Positions 17,333 to 25,575 of a DNA stretch of 64,000 nt are shown in pieces (position 1 is the stretch's first letter; each line of letters opens with the position of its first letter). The stretch covers positions 1 to 64,000 of the forward strand of contig NZ_JBOCEG010000002.1 in assembly GCF_050586465.1 (NCBI RefSeq). The letters are read 5' to 3'. The position numbers and the translations under genes were made by a program. Source of the stretch: CAJXYS01 sp913063035. Its GTDB lineage: Bacteria; Pseudomonadota; Alphaproteobacteria; Rhodobacterales; Rhodobacteraceae. The notes below the pieces were generated by a model. The model had not been told where the DNA came from. It was given only the letters and a program-made list of their open reading frames with translations, and searched no databases.

Positions 17333-17838
17333 GCCGCACCCCGCCCGAACCGGTGCAGGTCGTCAAGCAGCGCCGCGACGCGGTGCTGACCGCGCTGGTG
17401 GACCAGGTGCCCTATATCGGCTTTCTCGGCATCCGCTTCGAGCGCCGCGGCGACGAGTTGACCGCGATGCTGCCCTTCGACGAACGCCATATCGGGAACC
17501 CGTTCCTACCCGCGCTTCATGGCGGCGTGACCGCGGCCTTCCTCGAGGTGACCGCGATCATCGAGCTGTCCTGGTCGCTGATCTGGGAAGACATGGAGCA
17601 GGGGCGCCTCGCGCTGGAGACTCTGGAAACCGAACCGCTGCCGCGGATGCCGAAGACCATCGACTTCACCGTGGACTACCTGCGGTCGGGGCTGCCGCGC
17701 GACGCCTATGCCCGGGCGCGGGTCAACCGCTCCGGCCGGCGCTATGCCAGCGTCCATGTCGAGGCCTGGCAGGACAACCGCAGCCGTCTCTATGCCCAGG
17801 CGACCGGCCATTTCCTGATGCCGAGCCGCGATGCCTGA
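17329..17838 (+). CDS. PaaI-type hotdog thioesterase (second of tandem pair)
   Basis: 169 residues, hotdog fold. FLPALHGGVTAAFLEVTAIIE near residue 60 aligns with the HGG region of its neighbour. TIDFTVDYLRSGLPRDAYARA near 115 matches the second conserved strand pair. It shares the fold and position of the upstream protein but is clearly diverged, so the pair may form a heteromer or act on different chain lengths. The start overlaps the previous stop, and the stop overlaps the MATE start (ATGCCTGA). This gives a tightly coupled three-gene unit. Confidence 0.82.
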   Translation: MSRTPPEPVQVVKQRRDAVLTALVDQVPYIGFLGIRFERRGDELTAMLPFDERHIGNPFLPALHGGVTAAFLEVTAIIELSWSLIWEDMEQGRLALETLETEPLPRMPKTIDFTVDYLRSGLPRDAYARARVNRSGRRYASVHVEAWQDNRSRLYAQATGHFLMPSRDA

Positions 17839-19153
17839 CATCGCCGTCGGGTCGCTGACCCACAGGCGGGTGCTGCGGATTGCCGTGCCCATCGTGCTGT
17901 CGAACGCCACCGTGCCGATCCTGGGCGCGGTCGACACCGGCGTGGTCGGCCAGATGGGCACGCCCGAGCCGATCGGCGCGGTCGGGATCGGCGCGGTGAT
18001 CATCACGGGGATCTACTGGATTTTCGGTTTCCTCCGGATGGGCACCACCGGCCTGACCAGCCAGGCGCAGGGCGCCCGGGACGGTGCCGAGGTCGACGCG
18101 CTGCTGACCCGCGCGCTGATCATCGGTCTCGTCGCGGGGGCGGTCTTCATCCTGTTCCAGCTGCCGATCTTCGGCGCCGCGCTCGCGCTCGCGCCGGCCA
18201 GTGCCGCGGTCGAATCCATGGCGCGGGACTACATGGCGATCCGGATCTGGTCGGCCCCTGCCATGATCGCGATCTTCGGCCTGACGGGCTGGTTGATCGC
18301 GCTCGAGCGCACGCGTGCCGTGCTGGCGCTCCAGCTCTGGATGAACGGGCTCAACGTCGTGCTGGATCTCGTCTTCGTCCTCGGGCTCGGATGGGGGGTG
18401 AACGGCGTGGCTTTCGCCACCTTCCTGGCCGAGTGGTCGGGCCTCGCGCTGGGGCTCTGGCTGTGCCGGGATGCCTTCCGGGGGGCGGCCTGGCGCAGCT
18501 GGGCGCGGGTCTTCGACGCCGCGCGGCTCAGGCGCATGGCCAAGGTGAATTCCGACATCCTGCTGCGGTCGCTGATGCTGCAGGCGATGTTCATCTCCTT
18601 CCTGTTCCTCGGCGCCGATTTCGGCGACGTGCCGCTGGCGGCCAACCAGATCCTGCTGCAGTTCCTGGAGATCACGGCCTACACCCTGGATGGCTTCGCC
18701 TTCGCCGCCGAGGCGCTGGTGGGACAGGCGATGGGCGCGCGGGCGCGTCCGGCGCTGCGCCGGGGCGCGCTGCTGACGAGCTTCTGGGGCCTCGTCTGCG
18801 TGATCGCGCTGGCGCTGGGCTTCGCGATCTTCGGCGGCGCCCTCATCGACGTGATGACCACGGCCCCCGAGGTGCGCGAGACGGCGCGGGTCTACCTGGC
18901 CTACATGGTCCTGGTGCCGCTGCTGGCCTTGCCGGCCTGGATGCTCGACGGGATTTTCATCGGCGCCACCCGGACCGCCGACATGCGCAACATGGCGGCG
19001 CTGTCGCTGGCGATCTACGGGTTGGCCGTGCTGCTTCTCGTGCCGGCCTACGGCAATCACGGCCTCTGGATCGCCTTCCTGGTTTCCTTCGTGGCCCGCG
19101 GCCTGACGCTCGCGCTGCGCTACCCGGCGCTCGAGGCCGGCGCCGGGGCCTGA
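17831..19153 (+). CDS. MATE family efflux transporter (DinF-like)
   Basis: 440-residue inner-membrane protein with about twelve hydrophobic segments in two homologous halves. Family marks are VLRIAVPIVLSNATVPILGAVDT at the start (residues 13-35) and VNSDILLRSLMLQ at the start of the second half, as in the DinF branch. It exports organic cations or other small molecules using an Na+ or H+ gradient. The substrate is unknown. It is coupled to the two thioesterases and converges on arsC; four bases separate the stops. Confidence 0.88.
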   Translation: MPDIAVGSLTHRRVLRIAVPIVLSNATVPILGAVDTGVVGQMGTPEPIGAVGIGAVIITGIYWIFGFLRMGTTGLTSQAQGARDGAEVDALLTRALIIGLVAGAVFILFQLPIFGAALALAPASAAVESMARDYMAIRIWSAPAMIAIFGLTGWLIALERTRAVLALQLWMNGLNVVLDLVFVLGLGWGVNGVAFATFLAEWSGLALGLWLCRDAFRGAAWRSWARVFDAARLRRMAKVNSDILLRSLMLQAMFISFLFLGADFGDVPLAANQILLQFLEITAYTLDGFAFAAEALVGQAMGARARPALRRGALLTSFWGLVCVIALALGFAIFGGALIDVMTTAPEVRETARVYLAYMVLVPLLALPAWMLDGIFIGATRTADMRNMAALSLAIYGLAVLLLVPAYGNHGLWIAFLVSFVARGLTLALRYPALEAGAGA

Positions 19154-19157
19154 GCGC

Positions 19158-19505
19158 TCAGAGCAGCGCCAGCACCGCCTCCGGTGGCCGGCCGAGCGCG
19201 GCGTCACCATCGGCGAAGACGATGGGTCGCTCGATCAGGATCGGGTGCTCTGCCATGGCCGCGATGAGTGCCTCCTCCGGGCTGTCCCCGGACAGACCGA
19301 GATCCCGAAAGACGGGCTCCTTCATCCGCGTCAGCGCCGCCGCGGAGAGGCCGAGCAGGTCCAGCGCGGTGCGGATCTCGGCGGCGCTCGGCGGCTCCTT
19401 GAGGTAGAGCCGGACGTCCGGCGCGGCGCCGTGCGCCTCGAGCAGTTTCAGGGTCTCGCGCGACTTCGAACAGCGCGGGTTGTGCCAGATCGTCACGAGG
19501 CTCAC
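19158..19505 (-). CDS. arsC: Arsenate reductase (glutaredoxin-type, ArsC/Spx family)
   Basis: 115 residues. Reduces arsenate to arsenite using glutathione and glutaredoxin. The catalytic cysteine is in IWHNPRCSKSRETLKLL (residue 12). The fold motifs YLKEPPSAAEI and LTRMKEPVFRDLGL, and HPILIERPIVF near residue 88, carry the arginines that hold the oxyanion. It begins with GTG overlapping the pyrD stop. No arsenite exporter or ArsR is nearby, so a housekeeping or thiol role is also possible. Confidence 0.85.
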   Translation of the reverse strand: MSLVTIWHNPRCSKSRETLKLLEAHGAAPDVRLYLKEPPSAAEIRTALDLLGLSAAALTRMKEPVFRDLGLSGDSPEEALIAAMAEHPILIERPIVFADGDAALGRPPEAVLALL

Positions 19506-20560
19506 AGCCAGTCCTCCCGTCCCGTGCCGACGGCGTCCGCGAGACGGGCAAAGCCGTCGCGTTCCAGCAGCGCGTCCAGTCCCCGCAGGATGCGCGGGAC
19601 GACCGATATCCCCTCGTAGACCAGCGCGGTGTAGAGCTGCACCGCTGATGCGCCGGCGCGGATCTTGGCATAGGCGTCCCCGGCGGAGGAGATCCCGCCG
19701 ACCCCGATCAGGGGCATCGCACCGTCGGTCAGCGCCGAGAGCCGTGCCAGCACGCGGGTCGAGCGCTCGAAGAGCGGCCGGCCGGAGAGGCCGCCGGTCT
19801 CGTCGCGTTGCGGGTCGGTGAGCCCGTCGCGCGAGAGGGTGGTGTTGGTGGCGATGATCCCGTCGAGACCGGCCGCGGTCGCGACCCCGGCGATCCCGTC
19901 CAGCTCGGCCTCGGTGAGATCGGGCGCGATCTTGAGGAAAACCGGGATCGGCCGGTCGAGCGCCGCGCGCGTCTCCATCACGCCGCCCAGCAGCGCGGCC
20001 AGTGCCTCGGTGCCCTGCAGGTCGCGCAGTTTCTCGGTATTGGGCGACGAGACGTTGACCGTGGCGAAGTCCACATGCGGCCCGCAGCGCGCCAGCACCG
20101 CGGCGTAGTCTGCGGCCCGGTCGGTGCTGTCCTTGTTGGCCCCGAGGTTCAGCCCGACCACGCCCGATGCGGGCCGCGCCGCCAGCCGCGCCGCGATCGT
20201 CTCGGCACCGTCGTTGTTGAAGCCGAAACGGTTGATCGCCGCCCGGTCCGCCGACAGCCGGAAGAGCCGCGGGCGCGGGTTGCCGGGCTGCGGACGGGGC
20301 GTCGCCGCACCCACCTCGACGAAGCCGAAGCCCGCCCGCAGCAGCGGCGCGATCGCCTCGGCGTTCTTGTCGTACCCCGCGGCCAGCCCGAGTGGGTTCG
20401 GCAGGTCGAGCCCGGCGATCCGGGTTCGCAGGCGCGCCGTGCTCACTGGGCCGGGCAGGGGAACCAGCCCCGCGCGCAGCGCGCGGATCGACAGGCCGTG
20501 CGCGGTCTCGGGATCGAGCCGGTGCAGCGCGGCCAGCCCGGCACGTTCGACCCAGCTCAC
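19502..20560 (-). CDS. pyrD: Dihydroorotate dehydrogenase (quinone), class 2
   Basis: 352 residues. Oxidises dihydroorotate to orotate in pyrimidine synthesis, passing electrons to ubiquinone at the inner membrane. A short N-terminal amphipathic helical region (1-40) marks class 2. FMN and substrate motifs are PNPLGLAAGYDKNAEAI near residue 50, FVEVGAATPRPQPGNPRPR near 75 and NRFGFNNDG near 105. The catalytic serine is in FATVNVSSPNTEKLRDLQG. The GTG at 20560 is chosen because it overlaps the DUF952 stop and matches the family N-terminus; the frame stays open upstream without family sequence. Confidence 0.93.
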   Translation of the reverse strand: MSWVERAGLAALHRLDPETAHGLSIRALRAGLVPLPGPVSTARLRTRIAGLDLPNPLGLAAGYDKNAEAIAPLLRAGFGFVEVGAATPRPQPGNPRPRLFRLSADRAAINRFGFNNDGAETIAARLAARPASGVVGLNLGANKDSTDRAADYAAVLARCGPHVDFATVNVSSPNTEKLRDLQGTEALAALLGGVMETRAALDRPIPVFLKIAPDLTEAELDGIAGVATAAGLDGIIATNTTLSRDGLTDPQRDETGGLSGRPLFERSTRVLARLSALTDGAMPLIGVGGISSAGDAYAKIRAGASAVQLYTALVYEGISVVPRILRGLDALLERDGFARLADAVGTGREDWL

Positions 20561-20895
20561 GCCAGGTCCTCGGGGAAGACGTGCCCCTCGGGGCCGAGCG
20601 GCAGGTCGGCGTGCCAGGTCACGTCGGAGATCAGCAGCCGGCGGTAGAGATGCGGAAAGAGATCGCCGCCGCGGGACGGCTCCCAGGCGAGGGTGTCGCC
20701 GACCGTTTCCGACGCGACGGCGACCAGCACCAGCCCGTCTTCGCCAGCGAAATGCTTGGCGGCGGTGGTGCGCAGCTGCGCGGCCGTGGAGAAGTGGATG
20801 AAGCCGTCCGCGAGATCGACCGGCGCGCCGGCGGTCTCGCCCGCGGCGCGGAAGGCGGCCCATTCGGGGGCGCGGAATATCTTGTAGATCAGCAT
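20557..20895 (-). CDS. DUF952 family protein
   Basis: 112 residues, a small cytoplasmic protein of the DUF952 family. It shows the characteristic IYKIFRAPEWAAFR opening, the DGFIHFSTAAQL centre and the HADLPLGPEGHVFPE end. The fold is related to ADP-ribosyl transfer or glutathione-transferase-like small domains in published annotations, but no activity is established. It overlaps pyrD by four bases (GTGA). Synteny DUF952-pyrD recurs in this order, so co-expression is likely. Confidence 0.82.
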   Translation of the reverse strand: MLIYKIFRAPEWAAFRAAGETAGAPVDLADGFIHFSTAAQLRTTAAKHFAGEDGLVLVAVASETVGDTLAWEPSRGGDLFPHLYRRLLISDVTWHADLPLGPEGHVFPEDLA

Positions 20896-20926
20896 GGCGC
20901 CCACATGCCCGCGCCGGGCGCCCCGG

Positions 20927-21256
20927 TCAAGCGTCCTCGGCCGCGAGATGCTGGACCGAATCGAAGACTTCCAGCTCCGGCGGGCCGAGATAGATGTCGG
21001 CATGGGCCCCGGCGCCGCGATGGGTCTGGCGGAACGCCTCGGATTTCGTCCAGGCCTCGAAGGCATCGCGGCTGGCCCAGAGCGTGTGCGAGGCGTAGAG
21101 CCGATAGCCCGCGTCCGGGTTCTCGTCGCCCTTCATCAGGTGGAAGGCGACGAAGCCGGGCACCGCCTTAAGCTGGCTGTCGCGGGTCTTCCATACGGTC
21201 TCGAAGGCGTCCTCCTGGCCGAGGCGCACCTTGAAGCGGTTCATCGTCAGAAACAT
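20927..21256 (-). CDS. Antibiotic biosynthesis monooxygenase (ABM) domain protein, HmoB/IsdG-like
   Basis: 109 residues. A single ferredoxin-like ABM domain with FKVRLGQEDAFETVWKTRDS and PGFVAFHLMKGDE, then YASHTLWASRDAFEAWTKSE near residue 60. This fold is shared by small cofactor-less oxygenases and heme-degrading IsdG-type enzymes. The HTLW...W...S.AF pattern is closer to the heme-degrading set, but catalytic Asn/His/Trp residues cannot be assigned with confidence. It is transcribed divergently from the 5'-nucleotidase; 128 bases separate the starts. Confidence 0.75.
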   Translation of the reverse strand: MFLTMNRFKVRLGQEDAFETVWKTRDSQLKAVPGFVAFHLMKGDENPDAGYRLYASHTLWASRDAFEAWTKSEAFRQTHRGAGAHADIYLGPPELEVFDSVQHLAAEDA

Positions 21257-21384
21257 CCGGGTCTCCCGTCTCGGCGCTATCGCGTTTCGAAATCTCTGCT
21301 ACAGTTTGGTCATATAGTCGAGGGAGGCGGCCGGCCAATGCGCGGGTGCGCCCGCCCCTCGGGTTTCTTGGAAGGAAAGATCCC

Positions 21385-22959
21385 ATGACCCCACGCATGC
21401 TGATTTCCGTGGCCGCGCTGGCCGTCTGCGCCACGCCGGCCGCCGCCGATTATACGCTCACGATTCTGCACACCAACGATTTCCACGCCCGCTTCGAGCC
21501 GATCTCCAAGTATGATTCCGGCTGCTCGGAAGAGGACAACCAGGCCGGTGAATGCTTCGGCGGCTCGGCCCGGCTGGTGACCGCGATCGCCGAGGCGCGG
21601 GCGCGCACGAACAACCACATCCTCGTCGATGGCGGCGACCAGTTCCAGGGCACGCTCTATTACACCTACTACAAGGGCAAGGTCGCGGCCGAGATGATGA
21701 ACAAGATGGGCTACGACGCGATGACCGTGGGCAACCACGAGTTCGACGACGGCCCCGAGGTGCTGCGCGGCTTCACCGAGGCGGTGCGGTTCCCGATCCT
21801 GATGTCGAACGCCGACATCTCGGGCGAGCCGCTGCTCAACGACGTGATCCGCAAGAGCGTGGTGATCGAGCGCGGCGGTGCGCGACTGGGCCTGATCGGC
21901 CTGACCCCCCAGGACACCGACGAACTGGCCAGCCCCGGCCCGAACGTTGTCTTCACCGATCCCGTCGCCGCGGTGCAGGCCGAGGTCGACGCGCTGACCG
22001 CCGAGGGCGTGAACAAGATCATCGTGCTCAGCCATTCGGGCTATGGCGTCGACCAGCGCGTCGCCGCCGGGACGACCGGCGTGGACGTGATCGTGGGTGG
22101 CCATTCCAACACCTATCTTCATGCCGACGACCCGGACGCGGCCGGACCTTACCCGACCATGGTGGGCGATACCGCCATCGTGCAGGCCTATGCCTATGGC
22201 AAGTTCCTGGGCGAGCTGAACGTCACTTTCGACGAGGCCGGCGTCGTGACCGACGCCGTGGGCGCGCCGCTGATCATGGACGCCGCGGTGGCCGAGGACG
22301 ACACGACCAAGGCGCGCATCACCGAGCTTGGCGCGCCGCTCGACGAGATCCGCAGAATGGTTGTGGCCGAGACGGGCGCGCCGATCGACGGCGACCGGGC
22401 CTCCTGCCGCGCCGGCGAATGCGAGATGGGGAACCTCGTGGCCGACGCCATGCTCGAGCGCGTGCGCGCGCAGGGTATCCAGATCGCCATCCAGAACGGC
22501 GGCGGGCTGCGCGCCTCCATCGATGCGGGCGACGTCACCATGGGCGAGGTTCTGACCGTGCTGCCCTTCCAGAACACGCTGTCGACCTTCCAGGTGTCGG
22601 GGCAGGCGATCCGCGATGCGCTCGAGAATGGCGTCAGCCAGGTCGAGGACGGTGCCGGCCGGTTCCCGCAGGTGGCCGGTCTCAAGTTCTCCTGGGATCC
22701 GTCGGCGGAAGCCGGGACCCGCGTGCGCGAGGTGATGGTGCGGGACGCCGGCAGCTGGGTGGCGCTCGATCCCGCTGCGACCTACGGCGTCGTCAGCAAC
22801 AATTACGTCCGCAACGGCGGCGACGGCTACGCCATGTTCCGCGATGCCATGGACGCCTACGACTTCGGCCCGGACCTGGCGGACGTGACGGCGGAATTCC
22901 TCGCCGAGAACGCGCCCTACGCGCCCTACACCGACGGGCGGATCACCGCGGTCGAGTGA
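21385..22959 (+). CDS. Periplasmic bifunctional UDP-sugar hydrolase / 5'-nucleotidase family protein
   Basis: 524 residues, exported by a signal peptide (MTPRMLISVAALAVCATPAAA). The calcineurin-like metallophosphatase domain has all the metal motifs: ILHTNDFHARFEP, VDGGDQFQGT, VGNHEFDDG, LSHSGYGVDQ and GGHSNTYL. The C-terminal nucleotide-binding domain contains QNGGGLRASIDAG near residue 370 and the NNYVRNGGDGYAMF substrate loop. It dephosphorylates extracellular nucleotides for uptake. GGAAGGAAAG precedes the ATG at 21385; an upstream in-frame ATG at 21346 would place the signal peptide internally. It is a single-gene unit. Confidence 0.92.
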   Translation: MTPRMLISVAALAVCATPAAADYTLTILHTNDFHARFEPISKYDSGCSEEDNQAGECFGGSARLVTAIAEARARTNNHILVDGGDQFQGTLYYTYYKGKVAAEMMNKMGYDAMTVGNHEFDDGPEVLRGFTEAVRFPILMSNADISGEPLLNDVIRKSVVIERGGARLGLIGLTPQDTDELASPGPNVVFTDPVAAVQAEVDALTAEGVNKIIVLSHSGYGVDQRVAAGTTGVDVIVGGHSNTYLHADDPDAAGPYPTMVGDTAIVQAYAYGKFLGELNVTFDEAGVVTDAVGAPLIMDAAVAEDDTTKARITELGAPLDEIRRMVVAETGAPIDGDRASCRAGECEMGNLVADAMLERVRAQGIQIAIQNGGGLRASIDAGDVTMGEVLTVLPFQNTLSTFQVSGQAIRDALENGVSQVEDGAGRFPQVAGLKFSWDPSAEAGTRVREVMVRDAGSWVALDPAATYGVVSNNYVRNGGDGYAMFRDAMDAYDFGPDLADVTAEFLAENAPYAPYTDGRITAVE

Positions 22960-23019
22960 TCCGGTGTCTGCCGGGGGCCGCCCCTTGCGGGCCCCGGCGG
23001 AGCCGCTGGCCTCTCTGCC

Positions 23020-23694
23020 ATGTGCGGGCGTTTCGCGATCACCCTTCCCGACGATGCCATGGCGCGGCTCTTCGATGCCGTGCCGGGCAACGACCTGCCG
23101 GCGGTTCCGCGCTACAATGTCTGCCCGACCAACGACATCGCGACGGTCACCAGCGCGGACGGGCAGCGGCGGCTGCGCCCGATGCGCTGGGGGTTCCTGC
23201 CGCACTGGTACAAGAGCCCGACCGACGGGCCCCTCCTGATCAATGCCCGCGCCGAGAGCCTGGCCGAGAAACCGGCCTTCCGCGCCGCCTGCCGCGAACG
23301 CCGCTGCCTGGTCCCGGCCACGGGCTTCTACGAATGGACGAAGGACGCGGACGGCAACCGGCTGCCCTGGTACATCCACCGCCCCGACGATGCGCCCTTC
23401 GCCTTTGCCGGGATCTGGCAGGACTGGGAGCGGGGCGAGGCCCGGTTCACCACCTGCGCGATCGTGACCACGCAGGCCAACGCGGCGCTGTCGTCGATCC
23501 ACCACCGGGTGCCGGTGGTGATCGCCGCCGAGGACTGGCCGCTCTGGCTGGGAGAGGCGGGAAAGGGGGCGGCGCGCCTGATGACATCGCCGCCGGAGGA
23601 TTTCTTTGCCTTTCACCGGGTCTCGACGCGGGTGAACTCGAACCGCGTCGAGGGACCGGAATTGACGGAACCGATCGACCCGGATGCGGAGTGA
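23020..23694 (+). CDS. yedK: SRAP / HMCES-type abasic-site DNA-protein crosslink protein
   Basis: 224 residues. Forms a covalent thiazolidine link to abasic sites in single-stranded DNA through Cys2. MCGRFAIT opens the protein, as the mechanism requires. Other catalytic residues are visible in INARAESLAEKPAFR (Asn near 75), VPATGFYEWTKD (Glu near 105) and IHHRVPVVI (His near 165). It is placed 60 bases after the nucleotidase on the same strand. No LexA box was recognised. Confidence 0.92.
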   Translation: MCGRFAITLPDDAMARLFDAVPGNDLPAVPRYNVCPTNDIATVTSADGQRRLRPMRWGFLPHWYKSPTDGPLLINARAESLAEKPAFRAACRERRCLVPATGFYEWTKDADGNRLPWYIHRPDDAPFAFAGIWQDWERGEARFTTCAIVTTQANAALSSIHHRVPVVIAAEDWPLWLGEAGKGAARLMTSPPEDFFAFHRVSTRVNSNRVEGPELTEPIDPDAE

Positions 23695-23790
23695 CGGCCG
23701 CGGCATGCCCCTGCCGGCCCGCACTCCGCGAAAGCGTTACGATCCGTTTAACGAAGGGCCTGAAAGAGATGCAACTTTTACAAGAATTTC

Positions 23791-23834
23791 GCTTGCCCCG
23801 CACACGCCGACCGGACTAGGTTAACGGGGCAAGC
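23791..23834. repeat. Inverted repeat in the 314-base gap before the NDUFS4-like gene
   Basis: Perfect 10-bp arms GCTTGCCCCG (23791-23800) and CGGGGCAAGC (23825-23834) with a 24-base centre. The 314-base gap (23695-24008) holds no convincing gene. This could be a structured leader or a terminator of the SRAP gene; it has no T run. Confidence 0.45.
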
Positions 23835-24008
23835 AGCATGTCGGTTGTCGGGCGGGGCCGCACCACCCACCCCACCCCTCGCTCCCAGGCCCCGTTCGGC
23901 AACCGAAGCTGCCCGTTCCCCCCGACAATCGCCGCCGCGACCACGGAGTCCCTTGCAGAGGGGCGGCGCATTGACGATAAACGGGCGCGTCAGCCAAGGA
24001 GATCTGCC

Positions 24009-24320
24009 ATGCGCGCGCGAATCTACAAGCCGGCCCGGAACGCGATGCAGTCCGGTACTGCCAAGACCCGGCACTGGGTGCTGGAATTCTCGCCCGCCTC
24101 GCCGCGCGAAGTCGATCCGCTGATGGGCTGGACCAGCTCCGACGACATGCTTTCGCAGGTCAAGCTGAGCTTCGATTCCAAGGAGGCGGCGCTGTCCTAC
24201 GCGCGCGAGCACGGTATCGACGCCATCGTGATGGAGCCCAAGGCGCGCCGGCACAATATCCGCCCGCGCGGCTACGGCGAGAACTTCGCGCCCAACCGCC
24301 GGGCCACCTGGACCCACTGA
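24009..24320 (+). CDS. NDUFS4-like NADH dehydrogenase (complex I) accessory subunit
   Basis: 103 residues of the ETC complex I conserved-subunit family, homologous to mitochondrial NDUFS4 (18 kDa subunit). Visible marks are the MRARIYKPARNAMQSG start, WVLEFSP, DPLMGWTSSDDMLSQVKLSF and the FDSKEAALSYAREHGI helix. It binds the peripheral arm of complex I in alphaproteobacteria and mitochondria. AAGGAG at 23996-24001 decides the ATG at 24009; the frame is open 170 bases upstream but is low-complexity there. It is not near the nuo genes. tRNA-Arg follows 64 bases on. Confidence 0.9.
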   Translation: MRARIYKPARNAMQSGTAKTRHWVLEFSPASPREVDPLMGWTSSDDMLSQVKLSFDSKEAALSYAREHGIDAIVMEPKARRHNIRPRGYGENFAPNRRATWTH

Positions 24321-24384
24321 CCGGCCCGCCGCCGCGCGGCTTGGTCTTGATCTCGCGCCCCCGCTGGCGCAAAACCGCGTCAGC

Positions 24385-24461
24385 GGTCCCGTAGCTCAAC
24401 TGGATAGAGCAGCTGACTTCTAATCAGCAGGTTCGGGGTTCGAGTCCTCGCGGGATCGCCA
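24385..24461 (+). tRNA. tRNA-Arg(UCU)
   Basis: A 77-base cloverleaf with encoded CCA. The acceptor stem is GGTCCCG / CGGGATC. The anticodon stem GCTGA / TCAGC encloses loop CTTCTAA with anticodon TCT, which reads AGA. The T arm GGTTCGAGTCC-type sequence is present. No genomic island or integrase adjoins it. Confidence 0.96.
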
Positions 24462-24615
24462 GAAATCCGGAAACCGGGCGCGGCCCCGGCCCGCGGCCGA
24501 CACCCGGAACCCGCCGCGGCGCGACATGGCCGGGATCCCGGAACGCGCTAGATGGGTTGGCGTGCGCAGAAACGGCCGTTACACAAGACGCACACATGTG
24601 AAAGGGAGGAAACGC

Positions 24616-25575
24616 ATGAACCTGTTCAAGACCCTGGTCGCAACCGCGCTGGTCGCCGGCACGCCGGCACTCGCGCAGCAGCAGCTTTCCGTCGCCACCG
24701 GCGGCACCGGCGGTGTCTATTACCCGATGGGCGGTGGTCTCGCCGAGGTCATCAACAACCACATCGACGGCTTTGCCGCGACCGCCGAGGTCACCGGCGC
24801 CTCGGTCGAGAACATGGGGCTCGTCGCGCGCGGCGACGCCGACATGGCGCTCGGCCTGGCCGATACGGTGCAGCAGGCGCAGACCGGCACCGGCCGCTTC
24901 GATGGCCAGCCGCTCGAGATGCTGCACGGGCTCGCCTCGATGTATGCCAACATGATCCAGATCGTGACGCTGGAAGGCTCTGGGATCGAATCGCTCGCCG
25001 ATCTTGCCGGCAAGCGCGTGTCGGTCGGCGCGCCCGGGTCGGGCACCGAGGTCAACGCACAGACGGTGCTGAACGCCAACGGGCTCACCTATGACGACAT
25101 CGACGAGCAGCGGCTGAATTTCAACGAGACCGCCGACGCGCTCGCCAACGGCGACATCGACGCCGGTTTCTGGAGCGTGGGCGCCCCGACTTCGTCGATC
25201 CTGAACCTTGCCACCACCAATGACATCCGGATGATCGAGCTGAGCGCCGATGAGATCGCCGCGGCCCGCGAGGCCAACCCGATCTTCGCGCAGACCACGC
25301 TCGCCGGCGGCATCTACGAGGGCGTCGCCGAGGACGTGAACGTGCTCGGCGTGCCGAACGTGCTGGTGGCCTCCTCGGCCATGTCCGAGGATCTCGCCTA
25401 CCAGATCACCAAGGCCATGTTCGAGAACATCGCTGACCTGCAGGCGGTGCATCCGGCGGCGAACCAGACCACGGTCGAGTTCACCCTCGGCGCGACGCCG
25501 ATCCCGCTGCATCCCGGCGCGATCCGCTACTACGAGGAAGCCGGGGCCGACGTCCCGGATCGCCTGCGTCCGTGA
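24616..25575 (+). CDS. TAXI family TRAP transporter solute-binding protein
   Basis: 319 residues, exported to the periplasm by a signal peptide (MNLFKTLVATALVAGTPALAQ). The mature N-terminus LSVATGGTGGVYYPMGGG is the TAXI signature that contacts the ligand. Further marks are VSVGAPGSGTEVNAQ and GAPTSSIL. TAXI receptors bind small carboxylates such as glutamate, 2-oxoglutarate or related acids. The ligand here is not known. GGGAGG lies six bases before the ATG. The stop overlaps the DUF1850 GTG (GTGA), and the permease follows, so all three form one operon. Confidence 0.92.
   Translation: MNLFKTLVATALVAGTPALAQQQLSVATGGTGGVYYPMGGGLAEVINNHIDGFAATAEVTGASVENMGLVARGDADMALGLADTVQQAQTGTGRFDGQPLEMLHGLASMYANMIQIVTLEGSGIESLADLAGKRVSVGAPGSGTEVNAQTVLNANGLTYDDIDEQRLNFNETADALANGDIDAGFWSVGAPTSSILNLATTNDIRMIELSADEIAAAREANPIFAQTTLAGGIYEGVAEDVNVLGVPNVLVASSAMSEDLAYQITKAMFENIADLQAVHPAANQTTVEFTLGATPIPLHPGAIRYYEEAGADVPDRLRP

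Noticed and set aside
21257..21384. Possible Pho box before the secreted 5'-nucleotidase
   Set aside because: Only loose similarity (GTCATAT) was seen. The second CTGTCA-type repeat is not recognisable.
24385..24461. tRNA-Arg as an integration site for a genomic island
   Set aside because: No integrase, direct repeat of the tRNA 3' end or composition change is present downstream; a normal TRAP operon follows.
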